Shown in pieces: positions 20,819-31,888 of a stretch of 64,000 bases of DNA. Every line of letters starts with the position of its first letter. Position 1 is the stretch's first letter. The notes under the pieces were generated by a model. It had not been told where the DNA came from, made no database searches, and saw nothing but the letters and a program-made list of their open reading frames with translations. Both the position numbers and the translations under genes were made by a program. The DNA comes from Blumeriella jaapii (lineage: Eukaryota; Ascomycota; Leotiomycetes; Helotiales; Drepanopezizaceae). The stretch covers positions 329,001 through 393,000 of the forward strand of contig VWND01000022.1 of NCBI GenBank assembly GCA_009599575.1, written 5' to 3'.

Positions 20819-23350
20819 GTCGGTGCTGTGGATACGATTTTCGATATAAGGGATCTTTAGCAAGCGGACGATGCCGAGGCATGTTCGTGGTAACACGCGA
20901 TTTCAATGACGAGATCTTATCTAAGACAGTCCCGGGCTCGTGCGGGTTTGCTGTGATAGATCGACAACTGTGGAACGTGGGAATATTTGTGTGTAGTACA
21001 GAATCTAGACGGCCCCGCGTAACCGAAGTTGTGTTACTGTACAATTAATTACCCGTAGGTAATTGAACGTGCCTTAGGTGCCCATTGAGATTACCACCCC
21101 CCTTCTGTTTTGGATACATCACTATTGAATAGTTAGCAAAGACATCGGTTTGAAATATGTGAAACCGAAGCCAAAGCCTTCCATTCAAAAACCTAGTAAG
21201 CCAGCCCTTCGCTTTGCTCATTGCACGCAGTCGATTGGACCATAAATGTGCCAAAGTATCAAGCAGCATACAAGAAACTAGCTCTTACGTTTATTAAATT
21301 TATTGCTCAACGGCTTGTTATCCTCATTGTTATTCTTCAAAAGGTAGATCTCCGAACGCAATTTCTACACAATACCTTCAGGACCTTTTCAAACCTGCTC
21401 AACAGAATTCATTTCAAAGCTGTGCGCAGGCCACTTAATCGCTTATAAACTACAGTTTTGCATTAATCAAATCGTTCTAAATTCTCTAGTAGATGGATTT
21501 CCCCTTGATGATGCTTTGAACGCCAACAGATAGCTTGCGCAAGTGTTTGAGATAGAAGTTGTAGTTGGGAGGTTATTCAGCGCATCGCGCGCAGAAAGGG
21601 CGGGCACAGTTTACAAGGGAAGTAAACAACGCGCAAGGGGCCGACGCGGGACTTCGGCTACGGCGTCAACATGCGCTCGCTAAAGGCAGACGGAACAGCG
21701 GTCTGATGACTCCGGCCGGGACCGTGCCGTGAAAAAGCAACGAGGGAACCAGGTGATGATTGAGGCAAGAGCTGCATTAGCGGCAAATCGAGCCGTCTGT
21801 CTTCTCAATTGCCCGGAAAAAGAAATCGTTTGATGGATTGCTCAGGGCAACGATCTGCAAGTGTATGCAGCAATCATTGCTGCACTACGTAGTTTCGGAG
21901 ACTTTGTCTAGCGTGTTTGAAGCGTACTGTACTAGATGCTGGTAAACGTGTATCATGTACTGTGTATGCATATACTGTACCTCGGCCTCAGCATCGCATC
22001 CACGACGGTAAAAGATTGTTAGGCTTTGATGCTGTTTACGAGGCGGTGAGTTTAGCGAGCTTTTGCTGAACTACGACATCCGTACGAGTTTCAGTTGAGG
22101 CCTGTGTGATCTCCACGGGTACATACCAAAACGCTGCTAGCTTATGTCGTAGTCCGTACTATGAAAAAGACCCGTTCTGTACGACCGTGTATCGATACTG
22201 GATCAAACCGGAAGCCCAAAGCCAAAAGCTTTTCCAGTTCAGACAATCTCTTTCTCCCACTCCATGCTAGGAAACACCGGTTATGGCTGCAAGTAGACCA
22301 TCTATCGTTTCGTTAAAAAAGTGCCGCAACACGTATCGAAACATGGATACGAGAGGTAGTATCAGCCTCGTCTGTTGGACAACTCCATGATGCGGTTCAC
22401 GGCGGGCCATACGGATTCTCGCCGAAAAGGTCCTCGTTGGCCCACACACGCACATGTCGGGGAGGTGCCGGCTCTAGAACTCTGCGAGTCTGCTCTTCCC
22501 CTCGTGTCCCTTCTCCCCGTACAGGACCAACACGCTACCCCCACCGTCAGGGTCTAATCCTCCATGAGAAATGCCTCTTCAGTTCGATGTGAAGTGGGGC
22601 GAGGAGCTTGGTGGTCACAACGTTCTCGAAGTCGATGTCGAATGATGTTTGCACGTTTCTCACAGAGTTCGTATCTTGCCGATATTGGCGCCAAAGAGAA
22701 AAGCCACTTAGAACTCTAGAAAGTGGGTTGTAATGTATTATATTGTCTGAAAGCTACTCCGTTGAGAAGGAAGGAAGTTCTACAGTATAACTCCTACGGC
22801 GGCCCCGTGCACCCGTACCCAATCGTCCATCAAAAGCGATTCGCTGTTGGTTGATGTATCGGTCACGTGCTAGCGTTGTTTACTTTCGCCAAGCGGGATC
22901 GCGTGACTCTTGACCCTTGGCCAATATCTGCATGCCCAACGAGATTTCTCCATGTCCTCGCATGCCAAGCTATCCGATCATCTTCCAAGCCCAAAGGCTT
23001 GCATCTGTCAAGTTATTGATAGCAAAGTTAGCTAATCCACGCTCTTCCTACCACTTACGCACTGTGTTCAGAGGATGTGCGGATCGCCCCCGTACCAATC
23101 ATGTCCAGGTCGCTTGGTCCTCCACTGGATGGCCATGGTATAGCGGGTCAAAAGCGCCTTTCCACCAGTACCCCTCACTCACCAAGACACGGGAAACATA
23201 CAAATATCCCTTGTCCGTGAGACTGAAAAGAGGCGGCTGTAGTTCCTTACTTCTTTCCCCCTTCCCCTCTTTGTCCCCAAGTGATCAATCAGTACTCAGG
23301 ATCAGGATAGCGAATTCTATCGACTCCCCGACAACCACTTACCTACGCGA
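20819..23350. other. 2.5-kb intergenic stretch, no gene supported
   Basis: No frame with family resemblance on either strand. The last 400 bases before 23351 hold a CACGTG E-box (about 22863-22868) and a pyrimidine-rich leader with several upstream ATGs. That is a plausible regulated promoter for the ATPase gene. Confidence 0.4.
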
Positions 23351-26300
23351 ATGGTTATTACTACTCCCACATCCTTCGTCGATGGCAACGCCCAACACGG
23401 CGGCCATCCCATCGCCGTCGAGCAGGAGACCCAGGACTCTGACGAGCCTCCTATACGACTGCCAAGCCCCCCTCTCGAAAAAGATCACAAAGAAAAGCCG
23501 CTATTTCCAGATGATCTCTCTGTTACCAACAGTATTAGCGACACCGGAAGCCAAGATGGCACCGTCACCCCGACCTCTTCGTGGGCTGGAGAGCCGGACA
23601 CAGCCCACATGTACGATGGCACGGCTGTTGCTGCCCACTTAGGAGTCGATCCTCAGTAAGTGCCCTGTTCACGACGACCTTGGACCACCGAGCTGATCTC
23701 CCTAGACATGGACTTTCTTCTCCCGAGGCAACAGCCCGTCTTGAACGGGATGGTCCTAACCAGATCGATGGTTCTGGCCAAGTGTCTATCGTTGAGGTCT
23801 TTCTCCGACAGATCTCTAACAGCTTGACCATTGTGGGTTCAGAAGCGCTCTTGACGCACTTGCTCTAACTTGGACATCCAGGTCTTGGTCATTGCCATGG
23901 CTCTCGCATACGGCACCCTCGACTTCATCGAGGGCGCTGTCATTTCCGCCGTGATTGTCCTGAACATTGTTCTGGGGTGAGTCCCGGTCCCTTGTTTGGG
24001 CCCGACTTGGACTGACCTCTGTTTAGGTTCGTCCAAGACTTCCGAGCCGAAAAGACTATGCAATCACTGCTCAGCCTAGCTGCTCCGTCGTCCCAATGCA
24101 TCCGCAACGGCAAGATCGAAATCGTCAAAGCCGAAACCCTTGTCGTGGGTGACATTGTCAAGCTCGCCACGGGAGTCGTCGTCCCAGCCGATCTTCGCTT
24201 GCTGGAGGGCGCCCATTTGGAAGCCGACGAGGCATTGCTCACCGGGGAATCACTTCCTGTGTCCAAGAATGCCGACGTCGTTCTCTGCCACGATGCGGAC
24301 ACGTCCATTGGCGACCGCATCAACATGGTCTATTCCGCCACCACTGTCACTCGTGGTCGTGCTACCGGCATCGTTGTCGCCACGGGGATGAAGACGCAGG
24401 TTGGAAGCGTTGCCTCCCTCCTTCGAGGAGAGGACACCAAGCCCACAAGCACCAACCCCGTCGTGCGGTTCTCCCAGAAGCTCGGTCATGGGATCAAGAG
24501 CATTCTCGGCTTGATCGGGACCCCGATGCAAGTCAAGCTCTCCAAGTTCGCCATTCTCCTGTTCGCTCTGGCCATTCTCCTGGCCCTCATCGTCTTTTCG
24601 GTCAGCAAATGGCAGCTCAGCAACGAAGTCGTTCTTTACGGTATCTGTGTTGCGGTCGCTGTGATCCCCGAGAGTCTGATCGCTGTCATGACCATCACGA
24701 TTGCTGTTGGCGTCAAAGCCATGGCCCAAGGCAACGTTATCATTCGACGCATGGCTGCCCTCGAGGCCATCGGGGGCGTCACGAACATCTGCTCGGACAA
24801 GACAGGCACCCTCACTCAAGGCAAGATGGTCGCCCACAAACTCTACGTGCCCGGCGTGGGCATGCTCCGGGTCAAGGACACCACCAACATCTTCGATCCC
24901 GATGATGGAGAGCTGGAGCTGGAGGGTGAAGCACTTGACAAGCTGGACTTCGCCTCGCATCCCAAGTTTGCTCTCCTCAAGCCTGTCCTCGACGCCGTTG
25001 CCCTTTGCAACTTCGCGAGCGTCTTCCCATCTCACTCGGACCGCTCCAGCCACGGGTCCATGGACGACAAGGGCTCGGCGCCATCGGCGGGCGAGTGGAC
25101 CGCCATCGGGGATCCCACCGAAATCGCGCTGCAAGTTCTCGCCATGAGATTCGGTCGCGGGAAAGACATGCACTTGCAGAATGGCCGCTTGACGGCCAGC
25201 ATCGAGCACCAGTTCGATTCCAGCCTCAAGCGGATGTCGGTTGCCTTCCGGGATGAAGGCACCAAGAACGTGGAAGTGTTCGCCAAGGGGGCTTCTGAAT
25301 CCATCTTGCCCATCCTCGATATCACGCCGGAGGAGGAAGAGGCCATGGTCCCCATCATGGAACAGCTCGCCCGCGAAGGTCTCCGCGTCCTCCTCATCGC
25401 CACCAAGACCGTGGGCGAGGCGTACGAAGAGGCTCTGGGGGATCGCCACTTCATGGAGTCGGGCCTCACGTTGCAGGGCCTCGTCGGACTGTACGATCCG
25501 CCCCGCGGGGAGACCCTCGACGCCGTGAGGACGTGTCACGGCGCCGGCATCGTGGTGCACATGCTCACCGGCGACCATGTCAGCACCGCGACCGCCATCG
25601 CGCGGCAGGTTGGCATTCTCGACGCCTCGACGCAGAGCCTGTCGTCGGTCATGAAGGCGCCAGATTTCGACCGGCTCTCGGACGCGGAGATCGATGCCAT
25701 GCCCTCGCTGCCGCTGGTGCTGGCTCGCTGCAGTCCGACGACCAAGGTGCGCATGGTCGACGCGCTGAGCCGGCGACGAGCATTCTGCGTGATGACTGGC
25801 GACGGCGTCAACGACGCGCCGGCGCTGAAGCGGGCGCACGTCGGCATCGCGATGGGCATCAACGGCACCGACGTGGCCAAAGACGCGGCCGATATGGTGC
25901 TGGCCGACGACAACTTTGCCTCGATCGTGAAGGCCGTGGAGGAGGGTCGTCGTCTCTTCGACAACATCCAGAAGGTCGGTAGCGTGATCACGTGCGCTCT
26001 GGCATCCCATCGCTGACAGAATCCCATTCCAGTTCCTCATGCATCTGCTCATCTCCAACATCTCGCAGGTCATCCTGCTCCTCGTCGCGCTCGCGTTCCA
26101 GGACGGCAGCGGACACTCCGTCTTCCCCCTCTCCCCCTTGGAGATCCTCTGGGTCAACATGATCACGTCGTCCTTCCTCGCCCTGGGTCTCGGGCTGGAA
26201 GAGGCCCAGGCCGACATCATGGTGCGCCGGCCGCGCGACCTGCGCGTCGGCGTCTTCACCACGGAGCTCATCGTCGACAAGATGCTGTACGGCAGCTGGG

Positions 26301-26791
26301 CCGGCATCCTGTGTCTGGTCTCCTTCATCATCGTCGCCTTCGGCCCAGGCCACGGCGAGCTGGGCCGCGACTGCAACGAGGGCTGGAACGCCTCCTGCGA
26401 CGTCGTCTTCCGCGGCCGCGCGACCGTCTTCGCCCTCTTGAGCTTCATCCTGCTCGTCACGGCGTGGGAGGTCAAGCACTTCGGGCGCAGCCTCTTCAAC
26501 CTGGACCCGCGCCGCTTCCGCGGCCCCTTCGCCGTCGTCCAGGCCCTCGTCTACAACCGCTTCCTGCTGTGGGCCATCGTGGCCGGCTTCGTCATCACCT
26601 TCCCCGTCATCTACCTGCCCGTCGTCAACAAGAGCGTCTTCAAGCACCAGGGCATCGGCTGGGAATGGGGCGTCGTCGTGGGCGCGCTGGTCTTGTACCT
26701 CGGCTTCGTGGAGTCCTGGAAGGCGATTAAGCGCCACTTTGGCATCTGGTCAGGAAAGGGGCAGTCGTGGGCGGAGGTGATGGCTGTGTAG
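23351..26791 (+). CDS. ENA-type Na+/K+ efflux P-type ATPase (P-IID)
   Basis: Five exons: 23351-23655, 23706-23832, 23882-23976, 24027-25974, 26033-26791; 1,077 residues, the usual ENA length. Introns are 49-58 bases. Signatures in order: N-terminal cation-ATPase domain (HGLSSPEATARLERDGPN), TGES at about 248, the PEGL-like helix VAVIPESLIAVMTI, the phosphorylation motif CSDKTGTLTQGK with Asp433, the KGASE nucleotide-binding loop, and the hinge MTGDGVNDAPALK (about 766). The last exon carries six C-terminal helices beginning FLMHLLISNISQVI. ENA pumps extrude Na+ or K+ at the plasma membrane and matter for salt and alkaline tolerance. The PES in place of PEG is normal for this subfamily. All catalytic residues are intact. 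The donor of intron 4 (GTCGGT) is weak but gives the only frame-keeping join. Confidence 0.93.
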
Positions 26792-27349
26792 AGGTGCCGC
26801 CGCGGCTTGCACCCCCGTGCCGCGAGACACGGCGCCTGCAAACCGGTGGTGATGGTGATGGGGATGGGGATGGGGTTGGGGATGACTGGGAATCCCCCAG
26901 CCATCTCGGATATCAGACGGCTTCCCGGCACCGCCGCTTGCAAGCCGGCTGGTGTGGTCTATGGTACATGGCGTCTTTCCCTTGGTCACATTTCAGATCA
27001 TCTCACGATCTGATGCCACTCGGCTTCTCTTCACTCCTCTCGTTGCCCGTCCTACACCCTGTGGACAGGGCATGTCTTACTCGCACTTTCTCTCTCTCTC
27101 TCTCGTTTATGTACGTGCATCTACGCAGACACAGCACGCATCACAATTGATCTTTCGCGCCATGCCTCGAATGGCCAGTCTTCCAGAGTGAGACCTCGAT
27201 GTGCTGTAAGCGACCACGGAGAACTGGTCTCAAAAACATGTGGCCGTGAAATAGATGTCAACCTCCGCGCCCATCAAATCACCTACGGATGTCGATCAGC
27301 GCTGTGATATACTGTAGCTGATATATCAGTTGACATCTAGACTTTTTTC
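26792..27349. other. 3' flank of ATPase, simple sequence
   Basis: It contains a GGTGATGGGGATGGGG-like run (26846-26886) and a (CT)n run (about 27090-27103). No gene seen. Confidence 0.4.
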
Positions 27350-28260
27350 GCAGCTCAAGTATTTGCTCACGGAGATGAATGAATATGATATTAAACCGTA
27401 ATTATTGTAACAACTGGATTAAAAAAAAAAGCTTGTTTCCCAGCTCAGATATTTTATATACGACTATTGATCAATATCTAGCTATACCGTATCTACCACA
27501 CAAGCTGCACCCCAGGCTCCCCCTTCGCAGCTCAGATATCGTACTTACAGATTTTAGTCAACATGATGCTATACCGTATCTACTATATAAGCTGCACCCC
27601 AGGCTTTATTCGCAGCTCAAGTATTTTACTTACGGAGATAAATCAACATGATGCTATACCGTAATTACTACATAAGCTGCACCCCAGGCTCCTTTTTCTC
27701 AGCTCAGATTTATTACTTACGGAGATTAATCAATATGATGCTATACCGTACCTATCACATAGCTGTGACGGTGCACTCTTTTGCCTCTTTCACTATATGC
27801 TCTTTTTGGTCGCGTATCTATGGCAACTAGCCCCCTAGTCTCCTGATGGGTCTTCCCATCAACTGTGGCTACTATTCATGTACTTACTGTACAGGAAGGC
27901 CCTTTCCCCTTAGCAACCTCTACCTCTTGTAGTTGTTAATTCTAAGTGAATATCTATATTACAAAACCAAAGGCTCGTTTCTTTATACTATAAAAACTCG
28001 GCGACCCAAGTTAACCGATCTCAGCCTTTCGACTGAGTAGATCGTTATATAAGCTGCACCCCAGGCTTTCTTCGCAGCTCAAATCTTTCATCTACGGAAA
28101 TAAGTTAATATCATAAATGCTATACCGTACCCATCACGCAAGCTGCACCCCAGGCTTTCTTCGCATCTCCACTCTTTCATTCACCTACGGAGATATATCA
28201 ACATAACAGATACAATACCGTACCGTACCTACCTACAGTACCACCAAAGCTGCACCCCAA
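27350..28260. repeat. ~86-bp minisatellite array
   Basis: About seven degenerate units. Shared words in order are GCAGCTCAGATATTT, ACTTACGGAGAT, TCAACATGATGCTATACCGTA, then a variable CTACNACATA, then AAGCTGCACCCCAGGCT. CTATACCGTA recurs near 27484, 27569, 27654, 27741 and 28118, giving a period of about 85-87 bases. GCTGCACCCCAGG recurs near 27504, 27591, 27676, 28051, 28145 and 28247. About 260 bases of unrelated DNA (about 27785-28045) interrupt the array. No open frame spans it. The array ends about 230 bases from a 5S gene. Confidence 0.85.
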
Positions 28261-28493
28261 CAGTACATACGTACCTATCTGACACAGACTCGATTTCTAC
28301 TCGCGTGGTATTTTCCCACCCTGCGAAAAGGAAGGAATGTCGTACAGTACAGCCAAAATGTGAATTCGCACCGCTGTACTTGGTGCGCTGTCCCATATCA
28401 CCCCTCCCCCCACCCCTCCTATTGCTGCGACAAGAAAGAAAAGCGCAAAAAACAGACCGGACCTGGGAAACGAAGGATCAAAAAAGCAAAAAG

Positions 28494-28612
28494 ACATACA
28501 ACAGCAGGTATTCGCTGGTGGTCACCCACCCAACTACTAATCTGCCGATCTGAGGCTTGTGTATGGCAGAGCGGACGGGATGCCCAATTCTCCTCAGTCT
28601 GTGGTCGTATGT
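28494..28612 (-). rRNA. 5S ribosomal RNA, copy 3 (minus strand)
   Basis: The reverse complement is 119 bases and matches the two plus-strand copies except at base 12 (C instead of T, in GACCACAGACTG). The internal promoter block and the helix I ends are intact. Downstream on the minus strand CTTTTTGCTTTTTTG supplies a terminator. Confidence 0.94.
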
Positions 28613-29867
28613 GGCGGAAAGATGTGGTGGGGGGTATAAGTAGGTAGGAAGCAGTGCTCGGAAAGCGGCTCTCTGAAAAGGCATATACTGATTGCACTGT
28701 GGCATACTGTACTGTCCACACTGTACTGTACCGTGCTGTGCATACTGTACCGTGCTGTATGGAGGTATGGAACTTACAGTACAACATGTGCGGATCCGAC
28801 ATCCATCTTCCGTGCCGTTCCGTCTGGAGAGGCGAAGGAAAAGTCATGTGTTTCCCCCGTGTTGTCCGATGTCCGATTCGTGGGTTGGATTACACCACTG
28901 TCGGTCGACTACCCGTACATTCCCTCTCGATCGGCGGGCGTCCCGAGTGTGCGAAGGGGGCGAGCGCGCCGACATGCTACGGTATGTATGTACACAGCTT
29001 AAGCGAGAAGGGAAAACAGAACACGGAGGAGCGCAGCAAGGAAGTGAACGGTGAAGCTGTTCAAGAGGCGCGTCAATGTTTGGAAGCACGATGCTTGCAA
29101 GCAACGAGTGCGTCGTCGCGGTTGGGAAGAAAAGACGCGCGGGCGTCGTGCGAAAGGAATGATGTCGCGCGCAGAGTGTTTCCATACCTAGGTACGCAGA
29201 CCTATCCGACGCGATCGGCCCAGCGACCGCGCTTTGGAGGAGGAGAGGAGAAGAGAAGCACGGGGAGATGGGTGGGAAGCTCGTGTGCGATGGGATCCTT
29301 AGAGGCTGGGATGGAGGATAGAGAGAACACTGCTGGAAAGCGGTGGTCCATCGATCAGTGGGCCGCGGTTGAGGTCTGGTCTGGTCTGGTCTGGTCTGGT
29401 GTCTGGCTACCAAGCAAAACGCTACGAGATGTACTGTACTGTGCTGTGCTGTGCTGTCGACAGGACGCAGTCAGCAGTCAGTACAATACCGTACTTACCG
29501 TGCCTCGCCCAAGGCCTCGTCCATCACGAGCGGCGCTTGCGTGGCGGGCTGGCTGGCTTGCTGGCTGGCTTTGCTTTGCGCGCGCGCTACCCCTCCCGAG
29601 TCTACCCATCGTCCTTTCATGCCGCATCGCATTCCTCGGAATTCCCCAAGCGCCACGAAAGGCGAGCCATGGAAGAAACCCCCCCCGCGGATCTAGCTGG
29701 AGCTGGCTGTCCTCTAGCGAGTGATGCCTCGCTTCGAGATACATAAGGGCCGTGGTAGCTCGTCATGTGCTTCTTCTTGCCGCGCTTTCGTGGCAGCTCC
29801 TCTCTCCATCTCTCTCACCGTCCCGTGGCCGTTGGCTTTGGGATGGTCAGGTGCAAATCGTGGGGGG

Positions 29868-30062
29868 CGGGCGGTGGTGGTGGTGGTGATGGTGGTGGTG
29901 GTGGTGATGGTGGTATCGATGGTGATGATGGTGATGATGATGGTGATGATGGTATTGATGGTGATGATGATGAGAGTGATGATAGTGGTGATAGTGATGA
30001 TAGTGACGATAGTGATGAAAGTGATAGTGATGAAAGTGATGATAGTGATGACAAGAATGAAA
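29868..30062. repeat. GGT/GAT trinucleotide microsatellite
   Basis: About 195 bases of (GGT)n drifting into (GAT)n and then (AGTGAT)n. The open frames through it on both strands (poly Asp/Gly, poly His, poly Ser) are by-products of the repeat. Confidence 0.85.
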
Positions 30063-30391
30063 TGACACTAATAAAATGACACTAATAAAATGACAATAAT
30101 AATACTAATATTGACACGAATAATACTGAAATTTTTATATCAATCTTGACAAGAACAATGTCAATAAAGACACCAGAATAACAATGACCCTAATCATAAC
30201 CACAGTCAACACCCAACGACCATAGCCATGCATCTCACATGTGCCCGCGCAGGACTATTCGCTGCGAAGTGCCATCCAAGTCCTGCGCCCACGCACTACC
30301 GCCTCCTGTCATGTCAGCTGGCCCTGGTTCTCGGGGGCATCGCGGGGGCTTGGGAGACGGTCGGCTTTGGCTTTTGGCTGGGACGGGGGAT

Positions 30392-30430
<39 letters not shown>

Positions 30431-31546
30431 CGGGCGGGGGCGGGAAGCGGACGGCTTAGGACGACTTCCTGGGGCTGTGGGGATGGCGATGGCGATGGCG
30501 GCGCCTGGATTGGTTCACTTGGCCGCGAGGAATGCATTTCCACCGCATGCATGAATCTGCGCGGGGGATCCCACGTTCGGTCTGCGGTCTGAGGGTGCTT
30601 TAGGTTCTTCACGCGACAGATGACATGTACATCGAGCGTAGGATGTACACAGCACAGCGGGCAGCGAGCCTCCCATCAGACGAGAGAGAGCGCTAGGCCG
30701 AACCTTCGCCGCACGAGCAGGAAGGCGAAGAAGGGCTGAGAAGATCCAGGGGCCGCACCGCGAAGAGAAAGAGGCGGTCCCTGAAAGCTCCCCCCCCCGG
30801 TGCTGCCCCCGAGACGGCCATCATCGCGCGGCGAGACCACGGAAAAAGCGAAGGATCTGAAGGAGCGGGAGGAGCCTCAGGAGCCTCAGGAGCTGGAGGA
30901 GCCGTGGGAGCGGTAGGAGCCGAACGCTGCAGAAACCAGTAAGTGGTGTGGTGTGGTGTGGTGTAGTGTGTCGAGGAGGAGGAGGAGAGCGAAGCCCGAT
31001 CAGCCGTGTCCGCGTAAACAAAGGGGAAGAAGATAGCCGAGCATGACGAGTGCGACGAGCACGGAGCACGACGAGCCCGAAGAGACCTGCTTGTTTCTCA
31101 CGTCTCGCTTCTGCCTCACCTTTCGCTTCTGCGGTCCAGTGCAGTCCAGTCCAGACAGTCCATTCCAGTCCAGTCCAGTCTATACAGTACACACTACATA
31201 CTACATACTACATACTACATACATACAATACACACGGTACATTCTGTACTGTACTGACTGTACCGTCAGTCGATGCTGCACATCCTGTAGGCTGGCCCGC
31301 GGCCCCGAGTAGCGTCTTTTTTCTCCGCGCGACACGGGGCGGGGGAGGCGTTCTGGTTCGGGAAGATTTCTTGAGTTTAGGTTTCTTGGGTTTCTTGGGC
31401 TTCTTGGGTTCCTTAGCTTTCCCCCGTCATATCTGCAACCGGGCGTCCCCGCTCAGACCTGTCTATCTCGTCGAGGGACTTTCGATCGTACATGGTACTG
31501 TACTACTCCTGTACTATCACAGGCAGCAGCTTCGGGCACTGCGCGC

Positions 31547-31651
31547 GGCCAATGAGCAGCCGGCCATCCGCAAACGGCGCGGCCAGAGGCGATCGATCTT
31601 GCACGGGGACATGTGGCCGCGAAGGACCCAGACGCCCGCCGCTCATTGGCC
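31547..31651. promoter_or_regulatory. inverted pair of CCAAT boxes
   Basis: GGCCAATGAGC at 31547-31557 and its perfect reverse complement GCTCATTGGCC at 31641-31651 are 83 bases apart. A further CCAAT follows within GGCCAATGATC at 31648-31658. They lie 240-340 bases upstream of the transporter start. CCAAT boxes bind the fungal HAP/CBC complex; that these are used is inference. Confidence 0.45.
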
Positions 31652-31888
31652 AATGATCGAGCTGAGTTGGGAGACTCCGTGTAACTTATAACACCAGGGC
31701 AGCCTCGCTCGAGGGGGGGCCTTCATCGCATCGTGGCCAGGACCGCTTCTTCCTCTCTACACTCCCTCACACACAAGCACTTCCTCTCCTCTCAGATCGA
31801 GCCATCGATCAGACGAGACGCGGGCGCGAACGAATCGCGTTGCTCCACCAAACCGACTGACCGATCGCCCAACACCTACCCACCCACC

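Larger units (their letters stand above)
28613..31888. other. 3.3-kb gene-poor, microsatellite-rich DNA
   Basis: No frame resembles a protein. The stretch holds many GTACTGTAC-type words (about 28705-28780, 29428-29445, 31240-31265, 31490-31520), a TCTGG run (29371-29400), a GGT/GAT trinucleotide tract, a GACGAG/GGCGAG hexamer tract (about 30388-30435), CAGTC runs (31139-31180) and ACATACT runs (31190-31230). The last 350 bases are probably the promoter of the transporter gene at 31889. Confidence 0.5.

Noticed and set aside
24250..26499. 749-codon open frame on the minus strand
   Set aside because: It is antisense to the ENA ATPase, which has complete catalytic motifs and splice sites. GC-rich codon bias on the sense strand leaves the opposite strand open.
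28654..29724. 356-codon plus-strand frame through the GTACTGTAC cluster
   Set aside because: Begins at a non-ATG codon, is driven by repeats, and resembles nothing.
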